Notes under the pieces: generated by a model
Seen by the model: the letters and a program-made list of their open reading frames with translations, nothing else
The model's database searches: none
Told to the model about the DNA's origin: nothing
Part shown: one piece after another, positions 24,112 through 34,065 of the stretch
Layout of the letters: each line of letters opens with the position of its first letter
Numbering within the stretch: the first letter of the stretch is position 1
Translations under genes and position numbers: made by a program
Assembly (NCBI GenBank): GCA_026075535.2
Contig: AP026547.1
Coordinates: 8,866,001-8,930,000 of the forward strand
Reading direction: 5' to 3'
Length of the DNA stretch: 64,000 bases
Source of the DNA: Tricholoma matsutake
Lineage: Eukaryota > Basidiomycota > Agaricomycetes > Agaricales > Tricholomataceae

Positions 24112-26241
24112 GATGATGCTCAACCTGGAAACCCAAACAAAACCCACACAAAAGTTTTGGATGGTATAGCACAAGTCAGAGGAAGGATGTGAGGCCCTCT
24201 AGATGTCACCTGTCAGACTGACCATCAAATAGTCATAAAACAACTGCTTGTTGAAGCAGTTTGAAGCTAAAAGAATGTGTTTCAAGGACTTGCAATGATT
24301 TTCGAGGAGTTGCGATGATTTTCGAGGAGTTGCAATATTTTTTGAGGTTTTTTCGAAGAAGTCTCGAGGAATTTTGAGTGTGCAAATATGTTCGGACGCA
24401 AGATTGGGGGACTAGACGAGTAGTAGAAGCAAAGCAAAGGCAAATCGAGGGAAACAAGAGCAAAACAAGAGCCAAAATAGCATAATGCAAGGAATTTCGA
24501 GGAATTTCGAGGAAGTTTAGCATAAAACACCAAACCTCAGACTGAATAAGACTAAACTGAACTCTCAAATCACTGTGATCTCGGAGGAAGACAACGACTT
24601 TCTTGTTTTTCTTTGTATCTAGTACATCTTTTTATATAAAATAAAGAAAGGCTAGAGAACATGAGGCAAACATGTGGAAAACTCAAGGCAAAAGACAATA
24701 GAGATATATCAGAACAATAAACCGAGACTAGAAAGGGTGAATATAACACATGATGAAGAAATAATAAGAAAGAATAGCTAAAAGCAGACTGTCCTTGTTA
24801 TAAATTGAATAAAACATTCGAGCAGATTGTATGCATGCACATGCAGTCGAAATGTGTTCAGTATACTCCAGATAGTGTCCCATGTGTCCAGCATGCATCC
24901 AAAGATCATTCAAATAGGAAATACTGTGTCTGAAGATGTTTTTCGAGGTTCGATGTTTTTTGAAGATTTTTGAAGTTTCTTTGGACTTTGTTTGTGGCCC
25001 AAAATTGGTGCAATATTGTTCGACAATGGTAGGGGATACGTCTGGCATATGTGCAATGACCATTTGGATAGTGATATAGTGTCCGATGTCGATTTTTGAT
25101 GTTCGATGATTTTTGAAGTCAGTCGAGGAAATATCAGACTTGTTCAAAGGCCGATATCACTGCAATATTGCTCGAAACTGGTTCAGAACCTATCGACGAT
25201 GTTCCAAGTGTATATCCTTGGAAGGTTGCTGAGTTTGGCAGCCTACACTAGACTTAGGTTTACTAAAAGACAGGATCAAATTATCTTCGTTGCATGGAAA
25301 TAGGAACTATAAGTTACTACAAATAAAGGAATAGGAAGTTACTATACCTTTGTTGCATGGAAGTAGGAACAAAGGTTAAGGAATAAAAAATAAGTAATAT
25401 ATAAGAAAAAGATTGACCATGTAAGTAAAAGGCTGCATCAAGCATAGTGTGTGATTTGGGAAGGCTGCATCGGTCATAGTCACAAAATAGGAAGGTACCG
25501 CATCAATAGGATAATGTTGGCACTGCTGGATGTGGATAGAAGGGTAATAAGGATGTATGGTGGTGTTGCCAGGATGCATGTCACCGGTTGTTGTTGTCGT
25601 ATTCGCCAGTGGCTGTGCCGGCGGCGAGGGTGATTGTTTCGGCGATGTGTGTGGCTGTGTTGGTGCCGTGGGAGTGTGTTGGTGGCATAGGGTGGCCATA
25701 ACTCACTGTAACACAGACATTGGTATATCTGGTGTTGGTGAGTAGTTTATGCACCATAGGTGGCTATGCTATCGCCGGTGGCTGTGTCGGGGTAAGGGTG
25801 GTTGTGTCGGTGATGTGTGTGGCTGTGCCGGCCCCATGGAAGTGTTTAACAGTGGTGTAGTAATGTAACACAGACATTGGTATGTCTGGTGTTGGTGAGT
25901 TGTTTATGCGCCGTAGGTGGCTGTGTCGGCGATGTGTGTGGTGTGCTGGCACCATGGAAGTGTGTAACGGCAGCATAGGTAAATTAACTTGTTGTAATGT
26001 CGTGAGTCTGTGGGGCCAGACTTACAATCCTGAGCTGTACAAAGGTCAGGGGAATTGTATTATGGCGGTTGAAGGCATACGAAGAATTTTGAAGCATTGC
26101 AAAGAATTTCGAAGCATTCTCGTGACTTTGTAGAGGTTTGTAGAGGTTTGTAGAGCTTCAGAGTGGTTCATATGGGTTTGTAGAGCTTCGACAATGATCA
26201 TGGATGTGTTTTCCGAGCTTGAACGACAAGGTGGACCTATC
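24112..26241. mobile_element. Element M copy 1: unknown insertion with 10-bp duplication
   Basis: Interrupts Gypsy B between integrase and chromodomain. ACTGCCCACT is present on both sides (24102-24111 and 26242-26251). Ends are GATGATGCTCAACC... and ...GGTGGACCTATC, with only a weak inverted similarity (GAT...; CAACC against CCACC). Most of it is low-complexity sequence rich in TTCGAGGA(A/G) and GGTTTGTAGAG repeats, plus a tandem repeat near 25711. Blocks such as CAAGTCAGAGGAAGG, AACATGAGGCAAA and GAGATATATCA recur in order at 41398-42020 (copy 2). No coding frame is convincing. A 9-10 bp duplication would suit a MULE-derived non-autonomous element, but the class is uncertain. Confidence 0.65.
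25711..25975. repeat. Tandem repeat of about 155 bp, nearly two copies
   Basis: TAACACAGACATTGGTAT...GTGTTGGTGAG...GTTTATGC recurs at about 25711 and 25866, followed by GGTGGCTGTG(T)CGG units. It lies inside element M copy 1 and is rich in GGCTGTGYCGG. Confidence 0.65.
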
Positions 26242-26592
26242 ACTGCCCACTATTCCTGGCCAACAAACCACTCCACAACCTCCAATAATAGTAGAAGGTG
26301 CTCCAGAATATATAGTTGAAGAAATTCTAGACTCACATCTTAGATGGAATAAATTGGAGTTCTTAATAAAGTGGAAGAACTATACTGATGAAGATAATTT
26401 GTGGGAACCCAAAGAGAATTGTAAGCGAGCACATAATGCAATCACCCAATTCTTTAAATGTAATCCAAATGCTCTGTGTCACATTGCAAGAATGGTGTAT
26501 GAGGGGATGAAATTCCAGCCTTACCAAAATTTCACAGAGGGGACAGATACAATATTTTCTCACCTGGAAGTCAAGGCATAAAAGGGGGGTAA

Positions 26593-26990
26593 TGTTAGGA
26601 AACAGCCCCATTACTTAATAAAATTTTATTTTATTTTATTATGTCAAATTACACTACCTTGTGCCAAATTATGCTACACTTTGATAGCATGAGAATTTTA
26701 TTTCGCATGCATAACTATGTACATGCATGTACAAGCATGTTGGTAACAACAATGTACAATATATGTAACATAGTATATAAACCTGAAATACACACCTAGA
26801 CCCCAGTTGTGTTCTCTTAGGTATTCCACCTACACTTGTGGTGCAAAATGCCTTTCTCAACCAACTTATCTATTAATAACCCCTCACATCAAAACCATCA
26901 ATTCCCCCATCATGTGCACACATCCTGCTCCCTTCTTGTAGAGAGAACCCACATGGTCTTAGCTAGCAGATAGTGGGTGTTGCCCTAACA
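26593..26990 (+). repeat. Gypsy copy B 3' LTR (398 bp)
   Basis: TGTTAGGAAACAGCCCC to TGCCCTAACA, preceded by the polypurine tract AAAAGGGGGG and followed by the CCTTT duplication. Same TATATAAA box as the other LTRs. It lacks four bases (GGGG run) compared with the 5' LTR near 26798. Confidence 0.95.
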
Positions 26991-26995
26991 CCTTT

Positions 26996-27212
26996 GGTTT
27001 TTGGTTTTGAGTTATCAGGTGAGCCAAATAATTGATTACACCTTGTGCTGCTCCTGATGTTTCCTTCAGACATTCCACAGTAATATATCTCTTTGCATCA
27101 TCCACAAATAGCAGGTAATATTGATGTCCATTAATAGATTTGATCATGTATTTTCCCCACAAGTCAACATGCATCAATTGAAAGGTTGCCTGGTTAGGGA
27201 ACCTCACTCAGT
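26996..27212 (-). pseudogene. Copia copy E: integrase core, N-terminal half
   Basis: Reads L-M-H-V-D-L-W-G-K-Y (first catalytic Asp), then Y-Y-L-L-F-V-D-D-A-K-R-Y and L-I-T-Q-N-Q-K-P-K, and continues in frame across the Gypsy insertion at 8121 with the second Asp (I-Q-I-D-C-G-K). Beyond 27212 the Copia sequence stops; gag, protease and the 5' LTR are missing, so the element was truncated on this side. Confidence 0.88.
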
Positions 27213-27333
27213 AGTCAGGCAGACAGACAGGAATAGGTTATCTTTGTTGCAAGAGAGGAAGGGACATTAGTATACAGCAGAAAGAATAATTAACTATACC
27301 TTCATTGCAAGAGAGGAAGGGACAGGGGCAATG

Positions 27334-27662
27334 AGTAATTTACACTCCCCCACCTATTCCGGTTGGATTCCAGTTTGTCCAGCTGGAATTTCTGGAATTT
27401 CTGGAATCCAGTGGAATTTTTTTTTGTATGTAGTTTTCCCTATGCAGCACAATTCCAGTCAGAATAAGGATCCAATTTACAGCTGGAATCTCCGGAATCT
27501 GACTGGACTCATCACAACCGGACTAACCAGAATGCATGGACTAATTGGAATAACTGGAATGCACATGCTTTCCCAAATAAAAGTTTCACATACAGTAAGA
27601 ATTGAACACTCAACCTTGGGTCTGCACACATAATAGGATGCTTAACCACTGAGCTACCAAGC
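27334..27662 (-). mobile_element. SINE-like element 1 (tRNA-derived head)
   Basis: Read on the minus strand, it starts with a tRNA-like head (GGTAGCTCAGTGGTTAAGC, A-box-like, at about 27640-27658; GTTCAATTC, B-box-like, at about 27599-27608). It goes on through a body with many TGGAAT/CCGGAAT short repeats and ends GGGGGAGTGTAAATTAC. The head does not fold into a clean tRNA, so it is a derived promoter, not a tRNA gene. The same head-body-tail plan occurs at 40161-40486 and at 43641/49279. Confidence 0.6.
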
Positions 27663-27719
27663 AATTATTCCTTTACATACATTTAATACTTTTATTGCCC
27701 AACCAAGGTGCATAGTTAA

Positions 27720-29110
27720 TTGCAGCCATTATTATTAATGGAATAATTAATAAGTACGCATGACATGTGACACGTGACTGCCAGCTCACAACCACCACCA
27801 CCACTGTTGTCAACGCCGCCTCCTCCTCCTCTCCACTCTACCACCACCACTGCATGCACACCTGCCACCACTGTTCCCATGCCCACTGCCACCATCACCA
27901 CCACCTTCAAATGAGCCGACTGGATGGAATGCGGGCCCAAACAATGGCAACTGTCATTTGGGCCATACATAAGTTTTTTTTCTTTTTTCTTTTTCTTTTT
28001 ATCAATCAACTAATTGTAATTTATTGCTTTTTAGGTTATATACTACTGGGAATGACCTGCCGTGACGAAAAATGCACAATGCATGCCCACAGCCACCCAA
28101 TCCCCTCCTCCCCTTTCAAATGGGATGTGAGGCTGTCAACACGGGCTAGGTGGGTGCAGAGGGATGACAGGAGACCCCAGAAGGGGGATATCTACCCAGT
28201 AAGCACCCACCAACCCCTGTAAGCATGCCACATCGCACTGACATGCCCCAACCCCCCCCCCCCAAACAGAAATCCACAACAATGCTGACCTACCACCCAC
28301 TCCCACCATTGCAAGCGCCTGCTTGCAGGTTGGGTAGGGTGAGTGGATGATGGTATGCACCAACAACAACAAAGAACGAGCACCAGGGCCCCACCATGAC
28401 AAGGAAGGGCCCCAGGACCCACCACGACAACCCAGATACCAATGCCGACACACCACCTGCCTCCAGCCCCATGAGCAACTGCTCATGGGGTGGATGACAG
28501 GTGGAACAACACTGGTGACGATGACAAAATGCCGAATGGCACCACCAGTGGCACCACCACCAGGGCCAGATGATGACAATGATGAGCACCATGGCACCCA
28601 CCCCACACCTATGAGCAACTGCTCGTAGGGTGGATTGTGGGGACAGATGATGGGAGGGAAATGACAGGGAAGTGGGAACGAGGGCCCAGGAGACATCAGC
28701 AACATCTCCTGGGCCATAAGTAAGTTTTTTAAATTTAATTTTCTTCCTTTTGGTGCAACTAACAACACAAACAGGCCATGCAATGAACGATGCACCACCC
28801 GCCCCCAGCCCCACAGAGCAACTGCTCATGGGGTGGATGGCGAGTGGAACGAGGACAAGGACAGCCCCACATGATGGCACCAAACAACACGGCAGGCCCA
28901 GCACCAGAGCGGGAAGGACAACAGGCACCAAGGGCAACAACGGGGAGATATGGGACCACAGGGAGTGGGCAGGATGATGGGCACCCAGGATGGCGAACCC
29001 AGGAGATGCACCAAGGACAGCGGGGCCGCGTTGCCTCACCCTCCCCTGCATTTTGTGTGGGGAGGGTTTTTTTTTCTTTATGTTTTTATCTCGCCCCTCG
29101 CGCCGGATGC
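27720..29110 (+). repeat. Modular hairpin/intron/palindrome repeat, cluster 1
   Basis: GC-rich low-complexity DNA with ordered motifs. GGCCCAA-type hairpins lie at about 27932-27962 and 28684-28716. Each is followed by an intron-like stretch. GAGCAACTGCTC palindromes with CACC/GGTG arms follow at about 28470, 28612 and 28815. Open frames on both strands here (28136-29051 and others) are Gly/Trp- or Pro-rich and look like chance products of the repeats. A CCCTCCCC/GGGGAGGG hairpin lies near 29038-29070, and a TA run at 29118-29131. Confidence 0.6.
28720..28774 (+). other. Intron-like segment after GGCCCAGGAGA hairpin
   Basis: GTAAGTTTTTT donor directly after the hairpin, CAACTAAC branch-like site at about 28757-28764, and CAG acceptor at 28772-28774; 55 nt, the size of introns seen elsewhere in the window. 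No transcript evidence. Confidence 0.45.
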
Positions 29111-29164
29111 AAGGGCTTTATATATATATATAAATAATGTAGTTTATGTATTTAATCACATCAT

Positions 29165-29481
29165 CAGGGTAAATTACAGAGGGTATGAGGGGTAAGGTTA
29201 GGGTGTTGGAAGTCCATACCCCTGCATACCCCTGTACCCTTACTAAGGGTATAGAGGTATGCTTACATAAGAATATAGTGTGATTATTCCACTTACAGAG
29301 GTTCATATCCAAGATTTTCATCAAATTTGGAGATTGTTTAATGTTATGATTTAATTTGTGGTATAAATAGTAAATACCATAGTTATCAACACTTTTTAAA
29401 TTAATTTTGACCTAAATATGTTGGCTTTGTGCAAAACCCCTGTACCCTTGACAAACCCTCCTGTACCCTTGGCAACTCTTA
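29165..29481. repeat. Element Y, left part (GGGTAY-rich)
   Basis: Sequence rich in CCCTGTACCCTT / AGGGTATG repeats. It appears to continue at 33476-33570 (TACCCTTACCCATAAGGG), so the direct-repeat unit 29482-33470 seems to have inserted into it. Similar G(G/T)TATGGGTATGG sequence borders the minisatellite at 54478-55482. No coding evidence. Confidence 0.45.
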
Positions 29482-29737
29482 TGGAAGGAAGCCAGAGCTT
29501 CCAACACTCAAGACTCATGGGCACAGAAACATGTAAGGAACTTAGTATATTTTGAGGGGGGGAAACTAAGATTCAGTACAAGTACTTGAAGTATAGACTA
29601 TATACTACTGGAATAACATGTGATAATGAGTGCAGATGTAGATAAGGTTTGCTGATGTAAGAGACACTCTTACACTCTCTCATAGGGGGGGAGGTGATGA
29701 GGTCCATGTGGTTGTGGTAGTAATCCCAAATAACTTT

Positions 29738-31191
29738 TTTTTTTTTCTTCTTTTTTTTTGTGTTATTCGGACCTCTCAGGGCGTACCCTATAATGGTCAT
29801 TACATCTTAGAGTATCTACATAAGTCCCCTTTGCCTTGACCTCTCCCCAGTCCTTGCCCCTCAGATGGCATGCCCTGGGCAATCGTTCCCCCTGAGGTCT
29901 GGTTCTTTAGGCCATTTAGGACTGTGGGAACCTTCGTCGACCTCTTCTTCAGTTTGCTTGGTGTCCTTGCTGGTTGGGGTTTGCATGACTGTTAGTTGCC
30001 TGGCCATTTTATGGCAGGCACAAGTCAGACAGCATGGGTGTGGAGTTTTGTCTGGTTCTGGTACCTCTAGTCGAGTGCTTCAGAATTTCCATAGTCCTCT
30101 GTGTTCCAGGCAGAATTTTATTTTATTTTGTTAGTTTGGGGATATGTGTGGCATCTGGAGTTGCTAGCTCTTGAGTTTGAGTTGAGGTCGTCCCTATAAA
30201 GTGTTGTGCAAGTATATGTTCCTCATGATATGTGGTGTTCACCTTTGGTAGGGAGCAGACGCCCTGTTTTGTTCACATAACTGATTAGCGCTTTTACCCC
30301 TTTTTCCGTGCTCAGTAGTGCTGGTAGGTCCCTGGAGTCCCTTCTCATTTGGTGATCTAGCTCATGCCATTCCTTATTGTAGGCCTCGCATTTGAAGAGG
30401 AAGTGTATTATGGTCTCTTTAGCTGGTGGGCCTTGCCCTTGGCATGCTGTGCAGTCACTCGATTCAATTTTCTTGATGCAATGCAGGTAGAAGTTCAGCG
30501 GTATGTGTCCTGTGTGTATCTGTGTCAGTAGACTGGCCTGTTGTCTCTTAAGACTTGACTGTATTTTAGTGTAGAGGTTGTACGAGAACTTTGGGTCTAG
30601 TCAACTCAGCTTTGGTTGGCGTAGGGATGCTAGCCACATCTCTTTTCCTCTGTCTTTCAGTTCGTGGTGGTATCTCTGCTTTACTGCTGCTACACTTCTT
30701 GGCAGCTTCCCTCATAAGATGGGTGGGAGCATGTGCTGGGGGCTAGAGTTGCCTTTGGCTGCTCTTTTCGCTTCTTCATCCACTTTTTTGTTGCCTTGCA
30801 CCCCGCTATGCCCTGATATCCAGACCAAATGGAAGTGCTTTGTATTGGGGTTTATGTTGGTCATGTTGACACTTTCTGCGATAGTCAGTAGGTTCTCGAT
30901 AAGGTATTGGGCAGTGGTAGCTTTGTGCATCTTGATCCTTTTGATGAGTGCTTGGCTGTCTGTTAGTATGGATATCGGGAGTCGTCCTGCTATGTGCTCT
31001 GATCTGATCATCTGGATACCTAGTAGCACCCCTAATACCTCTGCTTCAAAGGATGTGTACTCGTTTGTGCTTCCTAGGTGATATCTCAGCACCTTGGATG
31101 GTGTGTGCCTTCCCCTTCTATACATTACCGCTGCTACTCCTATACAGCCATCCATACCCGATCCATCTGTGAATACTTTGATTCCTGGTGT
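29738..31191 (-). mobile_element. 5'-truncated LINE with poly(A) and 12-bp TSD
   Basis: Non-LTR retrotransposon fragment. The minus strand ends in an A-rich tail (29738-29759, broken by GAAG). CCAAATAACTTT occurs on both sides (29726-29737 and 31192-31203), a target duplication of target-primed reverse transcription. Only the 3' end of the element is present, beginning inside the RNase H domain. It lies within direct-repeat unit 1. Confidence 0.92.
30223..31190 (-). pseudogene. LINE ORF2 C-terminus: RNase H and zinc-like domain
   Basis: RNase H with all four expected acidic residues: V-F-T-D-G-S-G (about 31160), S-F-E-A-E-V-L-G (about 31030), L-T-D-S-Q-A-L-I (about 30960) and G-N-K-K-V-D-E-E-A-K (about 30780). 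It removes RNA from RNA/DNA hybrids. After a TGA at about 30712-30714 (P-P-I-L-*-G-K-L-P, probably from CGA) the frame continues with H-T-G-H-I-P-L-N-F-Y and a C-X2-C...H...C block (C-T-A-C-Q-G-Q, H-F-L-F-K-C), the usual C-terminal zinc-like end. The reverse transcriptase is missing because of 5' truncation. The frame ends at TGA 30223-30225. Confidence 0.88.
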
Positions 31192-31256
31192 CCAAATAAC
31201 TTTACATGTTCACCAGAACACTGAGTCAGAGTTGGACAGGTGTGATGCAGGGGACA

Positions 31257-32400
31257 TTACAGGTGCAGGGCTGGTGACAATGAATGGTGCTGGTGACAGG
31301 GCAGGACAGGTGATGTTGATGGGGACAGGGCCGGTGATGTGGACAGGGCAGGTGCTGTGGACAGTGCTAGTGATGTGGACGGGGGCATGGATTGAAATGT
31401 GGGCATAGACAGTGAGCAGGGGGTGTCATCAGGTGTCAATGGCATCGTTAGTGACATGGCAGGGGTGTAGGATGCAGGTGGTGGCAAAACGGTTTGTTTT
31501 GGGGGGTTCTGTGGCAAACTGGGGGGTCAGAATGGGCTGTGTGGGTGTTCCAATGGCTCTAGAAGCGTGTGTTGTTGTCTAGGAACTGGGGCCAGTGGTC
31601 CAGAGCGGGGCAGAGCAGGGGGCTTGGTCGTTGTCGATGAACACATCAATGATGAGGTGGCAGTGGGATGGGGTGGTTTGAGGTGTGGAATGGGGGACAG
31701 GGGATCGAGCTGGGGACAATGGGATGGTGTGGGAGGTGGAAAGGGTTGTTGTTGTGGTTGGTGGGCCCAGCAGTGTTCATACAACACAGACAACACTCAA
31801 ATGGCACATTTACAGGGGGTCTGGGGCAAGCTGGGTGGCTGGGATGGGGTTGGCAGTGAACGGGGGGTGTTGGGTGAGTGGGGAGCTTCCATAGGTGCTG
31901 GCGGCATTGTTGGTGATGTGGTGGCTGTATGAGATGTGGGTGGCAGTGAGACGGCTCATATGGGGGAGTTCTGGGGAAAGCAGGGTGGTTGGGATGCATT
32001 TGGGGGCTGTTCTGGTGGGTCTGGGTGCGTATCCTCTCGTTTTTGGGCTGTAGTCCATGCGTGGTCCCAAGTGGTGCAGAGCAGGGTAACCTGTGAGTCG
32101 TCGATAGAAGTGTCGATGATGACCTGCCAGTGCATTGGGCAAAACAGGGTGCAGGACAAGCATGGGGGGGGCAACTGGGAACAAGCAGGGGTGTGTAGGG
32201 GATGGTCTGACCATACTGGGGAGAACTGTGTGCTTGGCATTTTGTGGGGCAAGTTGGGGAGAGAAAGGGGGTATGGCTATCACTGATGAATGCATCAATG
32301 ATGCCATGGCAGTTGTGTTGGACACATGGGGCATAGTGGCGAGCTCATTGTGCATAATGGGGACAAGCAGGGGGTAACGGGGTGCTGTGGGGAACAACAT
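31257..32400 (-). pseudogene. Pro/Ser/Thr-rich gene fragment in unit 1
   Basis: Several overlapping minus-strand frames give Pro/Ser/Thr-rich protein with internal repeats. The stretch C-S-S-T-T-T-K-P-P-A-L-P-R-S-G-P-L followed by N-P-P-K-Q-T-V-L-P-P-P and L-T-P-D-D-T-P-C-S-L-S matches, block by block, the gene at 56512-58444 (P-A-L-P-N-S-G-P-P-L; N-P-P-K-Q-T-I-S-P-P-P; L-T-P-F-D-T-P-S-S-L-S). It is therefore a decayed relative of that gene. The coiled-coil N-terminus is not found here. Function unknown. From 32401 to 33276 I find no further recognisable coding sequence. Confidence 0.55.
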
Positions 32401-33475
32401 TGATGTGGCAAACTGGGGTGGGACGGGGTGTGGGACATGAAGGGCTGAGGAGAAACAGGGGTGTGATGGGCAAGCTGTGGGGATCAGGGGGGTATCTGAG
32501 AGCCTGAGCTCCTGGTGGGACGTCCTGGCAGTCTGTGTTGATGTTTACAAGAGCCTGGGGGCAGTTTTGGGGCTGGGGACAGAGTGGTGGGGTTGGTTGT
32601 CAACAATGTTGTGGCAGGCAGTGTGTATGCATAACCAAAGAATAGTGAGCATCTGGCAAAGAGGTGCTGGGCTGGAGACCACAAGATTTGACTGGGCTTG
32701 TTTGGACATCAGCCACAGGAGGAGTCTGGTTGTGTGGTGCGGGCTGTGGATCTATGTGCCTGGTATCTATATTTGGTCAATATCATCAGTCATGGATGGT
32801 TGAGGTTGGCGGACCATTTTGCCAGAGCATTGTCAAGTCATCAGACCTAACGAGCTGAGTAATGAGCCAAACAAGCCAGAGTTCTGCTCCAAAAGCAACA
32901 GTCCTGTGAAAGCCTGGAGTAAGACTGCCAAATGTGTTGACACATACATCCGATTCACCATGGCTATCAAGGTTTGTAACTATTGATGTGGAGCATGACT
33001 AGCTGATAGTAGAATAGATAGTATGATTATAGCAGTGATGAGAAAAAAGACTTGAGCGATGCCAATGTCCATCAAGGACACAGCTAGTGAGATGGGTGGG
33101 GTCAAGATGGGGGTATAAGCAGTGTATAAACGAGAGTAGTTCTTGATAGTTCCAGTACTTGTGCACAGTGTGAAAAAATTGACCATTTCAGAAATTTCAG
33201 GGTCAGCAAGGTTTTGGAAAAAAGAGCATGTGTGAGAGAGTAGAGTGTGTATAGTAAGTTCATTACAAAAAAAAAGTGGAAGGAAGCCAGAGCTTCCAAC
33301 ACTCGAGACTCATGGGCACAGAAACATGTAAGGAACTTAGTATATTTTGAGGGGGGGGAAACTAAGATTCAGTACAAGTACTCGAGGTATAGACTATATA
33401 CTACTGGAATAACATGTGATAATGAGTGTGGATGTAGATAAGGTTTGCTGATGTAAGAGACACTCTTACACCTTA

Positions 33476-33600
33476 TATGTTTATGTACCCTTACCCATAA
33501 GGGTAGGGTGCTCAGGGGGCAAGGGTAACAGTTTGAGATTTTATACTCTAGGGTAACCCCTGTCATGCCTTATCTCAAACTGACTATGCATATGCAATAT
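33476..33600. repeat. Element Y, right part
   Basis: TACCCTTACCCATAAGGGTAGGG and GGGTAACCCCTGTCATGCC. The latter resembles GGGGTTACCCAAGTCATGCC at about 55455-55478, so both may be ends of one family. Low certainty. Confidence 0.35.
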
Positions 33601-33699
33601 ATATTACTTGTAGCTACTGAGTGCTATTACTAGGAGTACTCCTCCACCCTTGTCCACCATCCCTCATTGTTCCCTCCCTTGCAATCTCCCTCCCTGGTT

Positions 33700-34065
33700 G
33701 TCTTCCTTCCACCTGTGATCCATCTCACAAGCAGTGGCTCAAGAGGCTGGAGGCAGGCAGTGCATGCCTGCTGTCTTGTTTCCCTCCCTGCTATGCAGGT
33801 CAGTGTCATTGTCATTGTCAACACCCAATGAGCAGTAGCTCACAGGCATGGGGCAGGTGCTGGGGTCAGGCTCCTAGGCAGTGCCATTGTCAGTGTGATG
33901 TTGCAGGTGCAGAATAGGGGGAGGGGTGCATACCTGGCTGTGGGGTCCTTGTTTTTGGCTTATGGTGGTATCAACCTGTAAAACAAGTAGTTAGTTCAAT
34001 TGAATATGAAAGAAAGAAAAAAAAAATTACTGGGCCCAAACAATGCCTATAAGAGCAACCTTAGA
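33700..34065 (-). repeat. Modular hairpin/intron/palindrome repeat, cluster 2
   Basis: Minus-strand order: GGCCCAAAC half-hairpin (about 34034-34046), intron-like segment 34030-33976, then palindromes of the GAGC-AGTNGCTC type at about 33825 and 33725. The hairpin here has lost most of one arm. Confidence 0.5.
33976..34030 (-). other. Intron-like segment
   Basis: GTAATT donor at 34030, GAACTAACTAC branch-like site at about 33987-33997, and TTTTACAG acceptor at 33976; 55 nt. Confidence 0.45.

Larger units (their letters stand above)
20690..26581 (+). pseudogene. Gypsy copy B: Pol, broken and interrupted
   Basis: Same domain order as copy A. Protease 20717-21273 (L-L-D-S-G-A-T-G, frame intact); MITE insertion 21277-21561; RT about 21890-22470, with the catalytic pair changed to F-I-D-N-I-L; RNase H about 22801-23180; integrase remainder 23399-24101; element M insertion 24112-26241; chromodomain 26252-26420; stop at 26579-26581. 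Two in-frame deletions relative to copy A stand out: 318 bp removed between two CAAAGGA heptamers (joined at about 23431), which deletes the integrase zinc finger and first catalytic Asp, and a smaller one near 23910. There are many TGA and frame breaks (for example 22246, 22684, 22798, 22891, 22954, 23963, 24053). The element could not move by its own proteins. Confidence 0.92.
8122..26990 (+). mobile_element. Gypsy copy B, chromovirus, nested (hosts KDZ, MITE and a third insert)
   Basis: Complete Gypsy insertion with LTRs at 8122-8495 (continued at 19126-19152) and 26593-26990. It is flanked by the 5-bp duplication CCTTT at 8117-8121 and 26991-26995, and sits in the integrase gene of Copia E. 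Without its own inserts the element would be about 5.8 kb. Inserts, each with its own target duplication: KDZ transposon 8496-19118, MITE 21277-21561, element M 24112-26241. Its two LTRs differ mainly by C/T and G/A changes, in line with CpG decay. Confidence 0.95.
29482..33470. mobile_element. Terminal-direct-repeat unit 1 with antisense Pro-rich gene
   Basis: Direct repeats of 193 and 194 bp (29482-29674 and 33277-33470) bound the unit. Each starts TGGAAGGAAGCCAGAG, whose first 22 bases form a hairpin, and ends GACACTCTTACA. TG...CA ends and a near 5-bp duplication (TCTTA at 29477-29481, CCTTA at 33471-33475) make it LTR-like. Without the nested LINE the unit is about 2.5 kb. It holds no gag or pol, only a proline-rich reading frame on the minus strand, so it would be a non-autonomous (LARD/TRIM-like) element. 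An A-run plus G precedes the right repeat. Confidence 0.65.

Noticed and set aside
27591..27662. tRNA gene on the minus strand
   Set aside because: A-box and B-box words are present, but the T-arm and acceptor do not pair well and the same head occurs in two other repeats. Treated as a SINE-type head.
28136..29051. Minus-strand frames of 220 and 253 codons rich in Gly/Trp/Val
   Set aside because: No domain, odd composition, and they coincide with the palindromic repeats; the same low-complexity DNA is open in several frames at once.
29165..29480. Telomere-type repeat (GGGTTA-like words)
   Set aside because: Words vary (GGGTAT, AGGGTA, CCCTGTACCC) with no regular TTAGGG array; better explained as part of element Y.
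31567..32286. Plus-strand Gly/Trp-rich frames
   Set aside because: They are the shadow of the Pro/Ser-rich minus-strand frames, whose blocks are conserved at 56512-58444.
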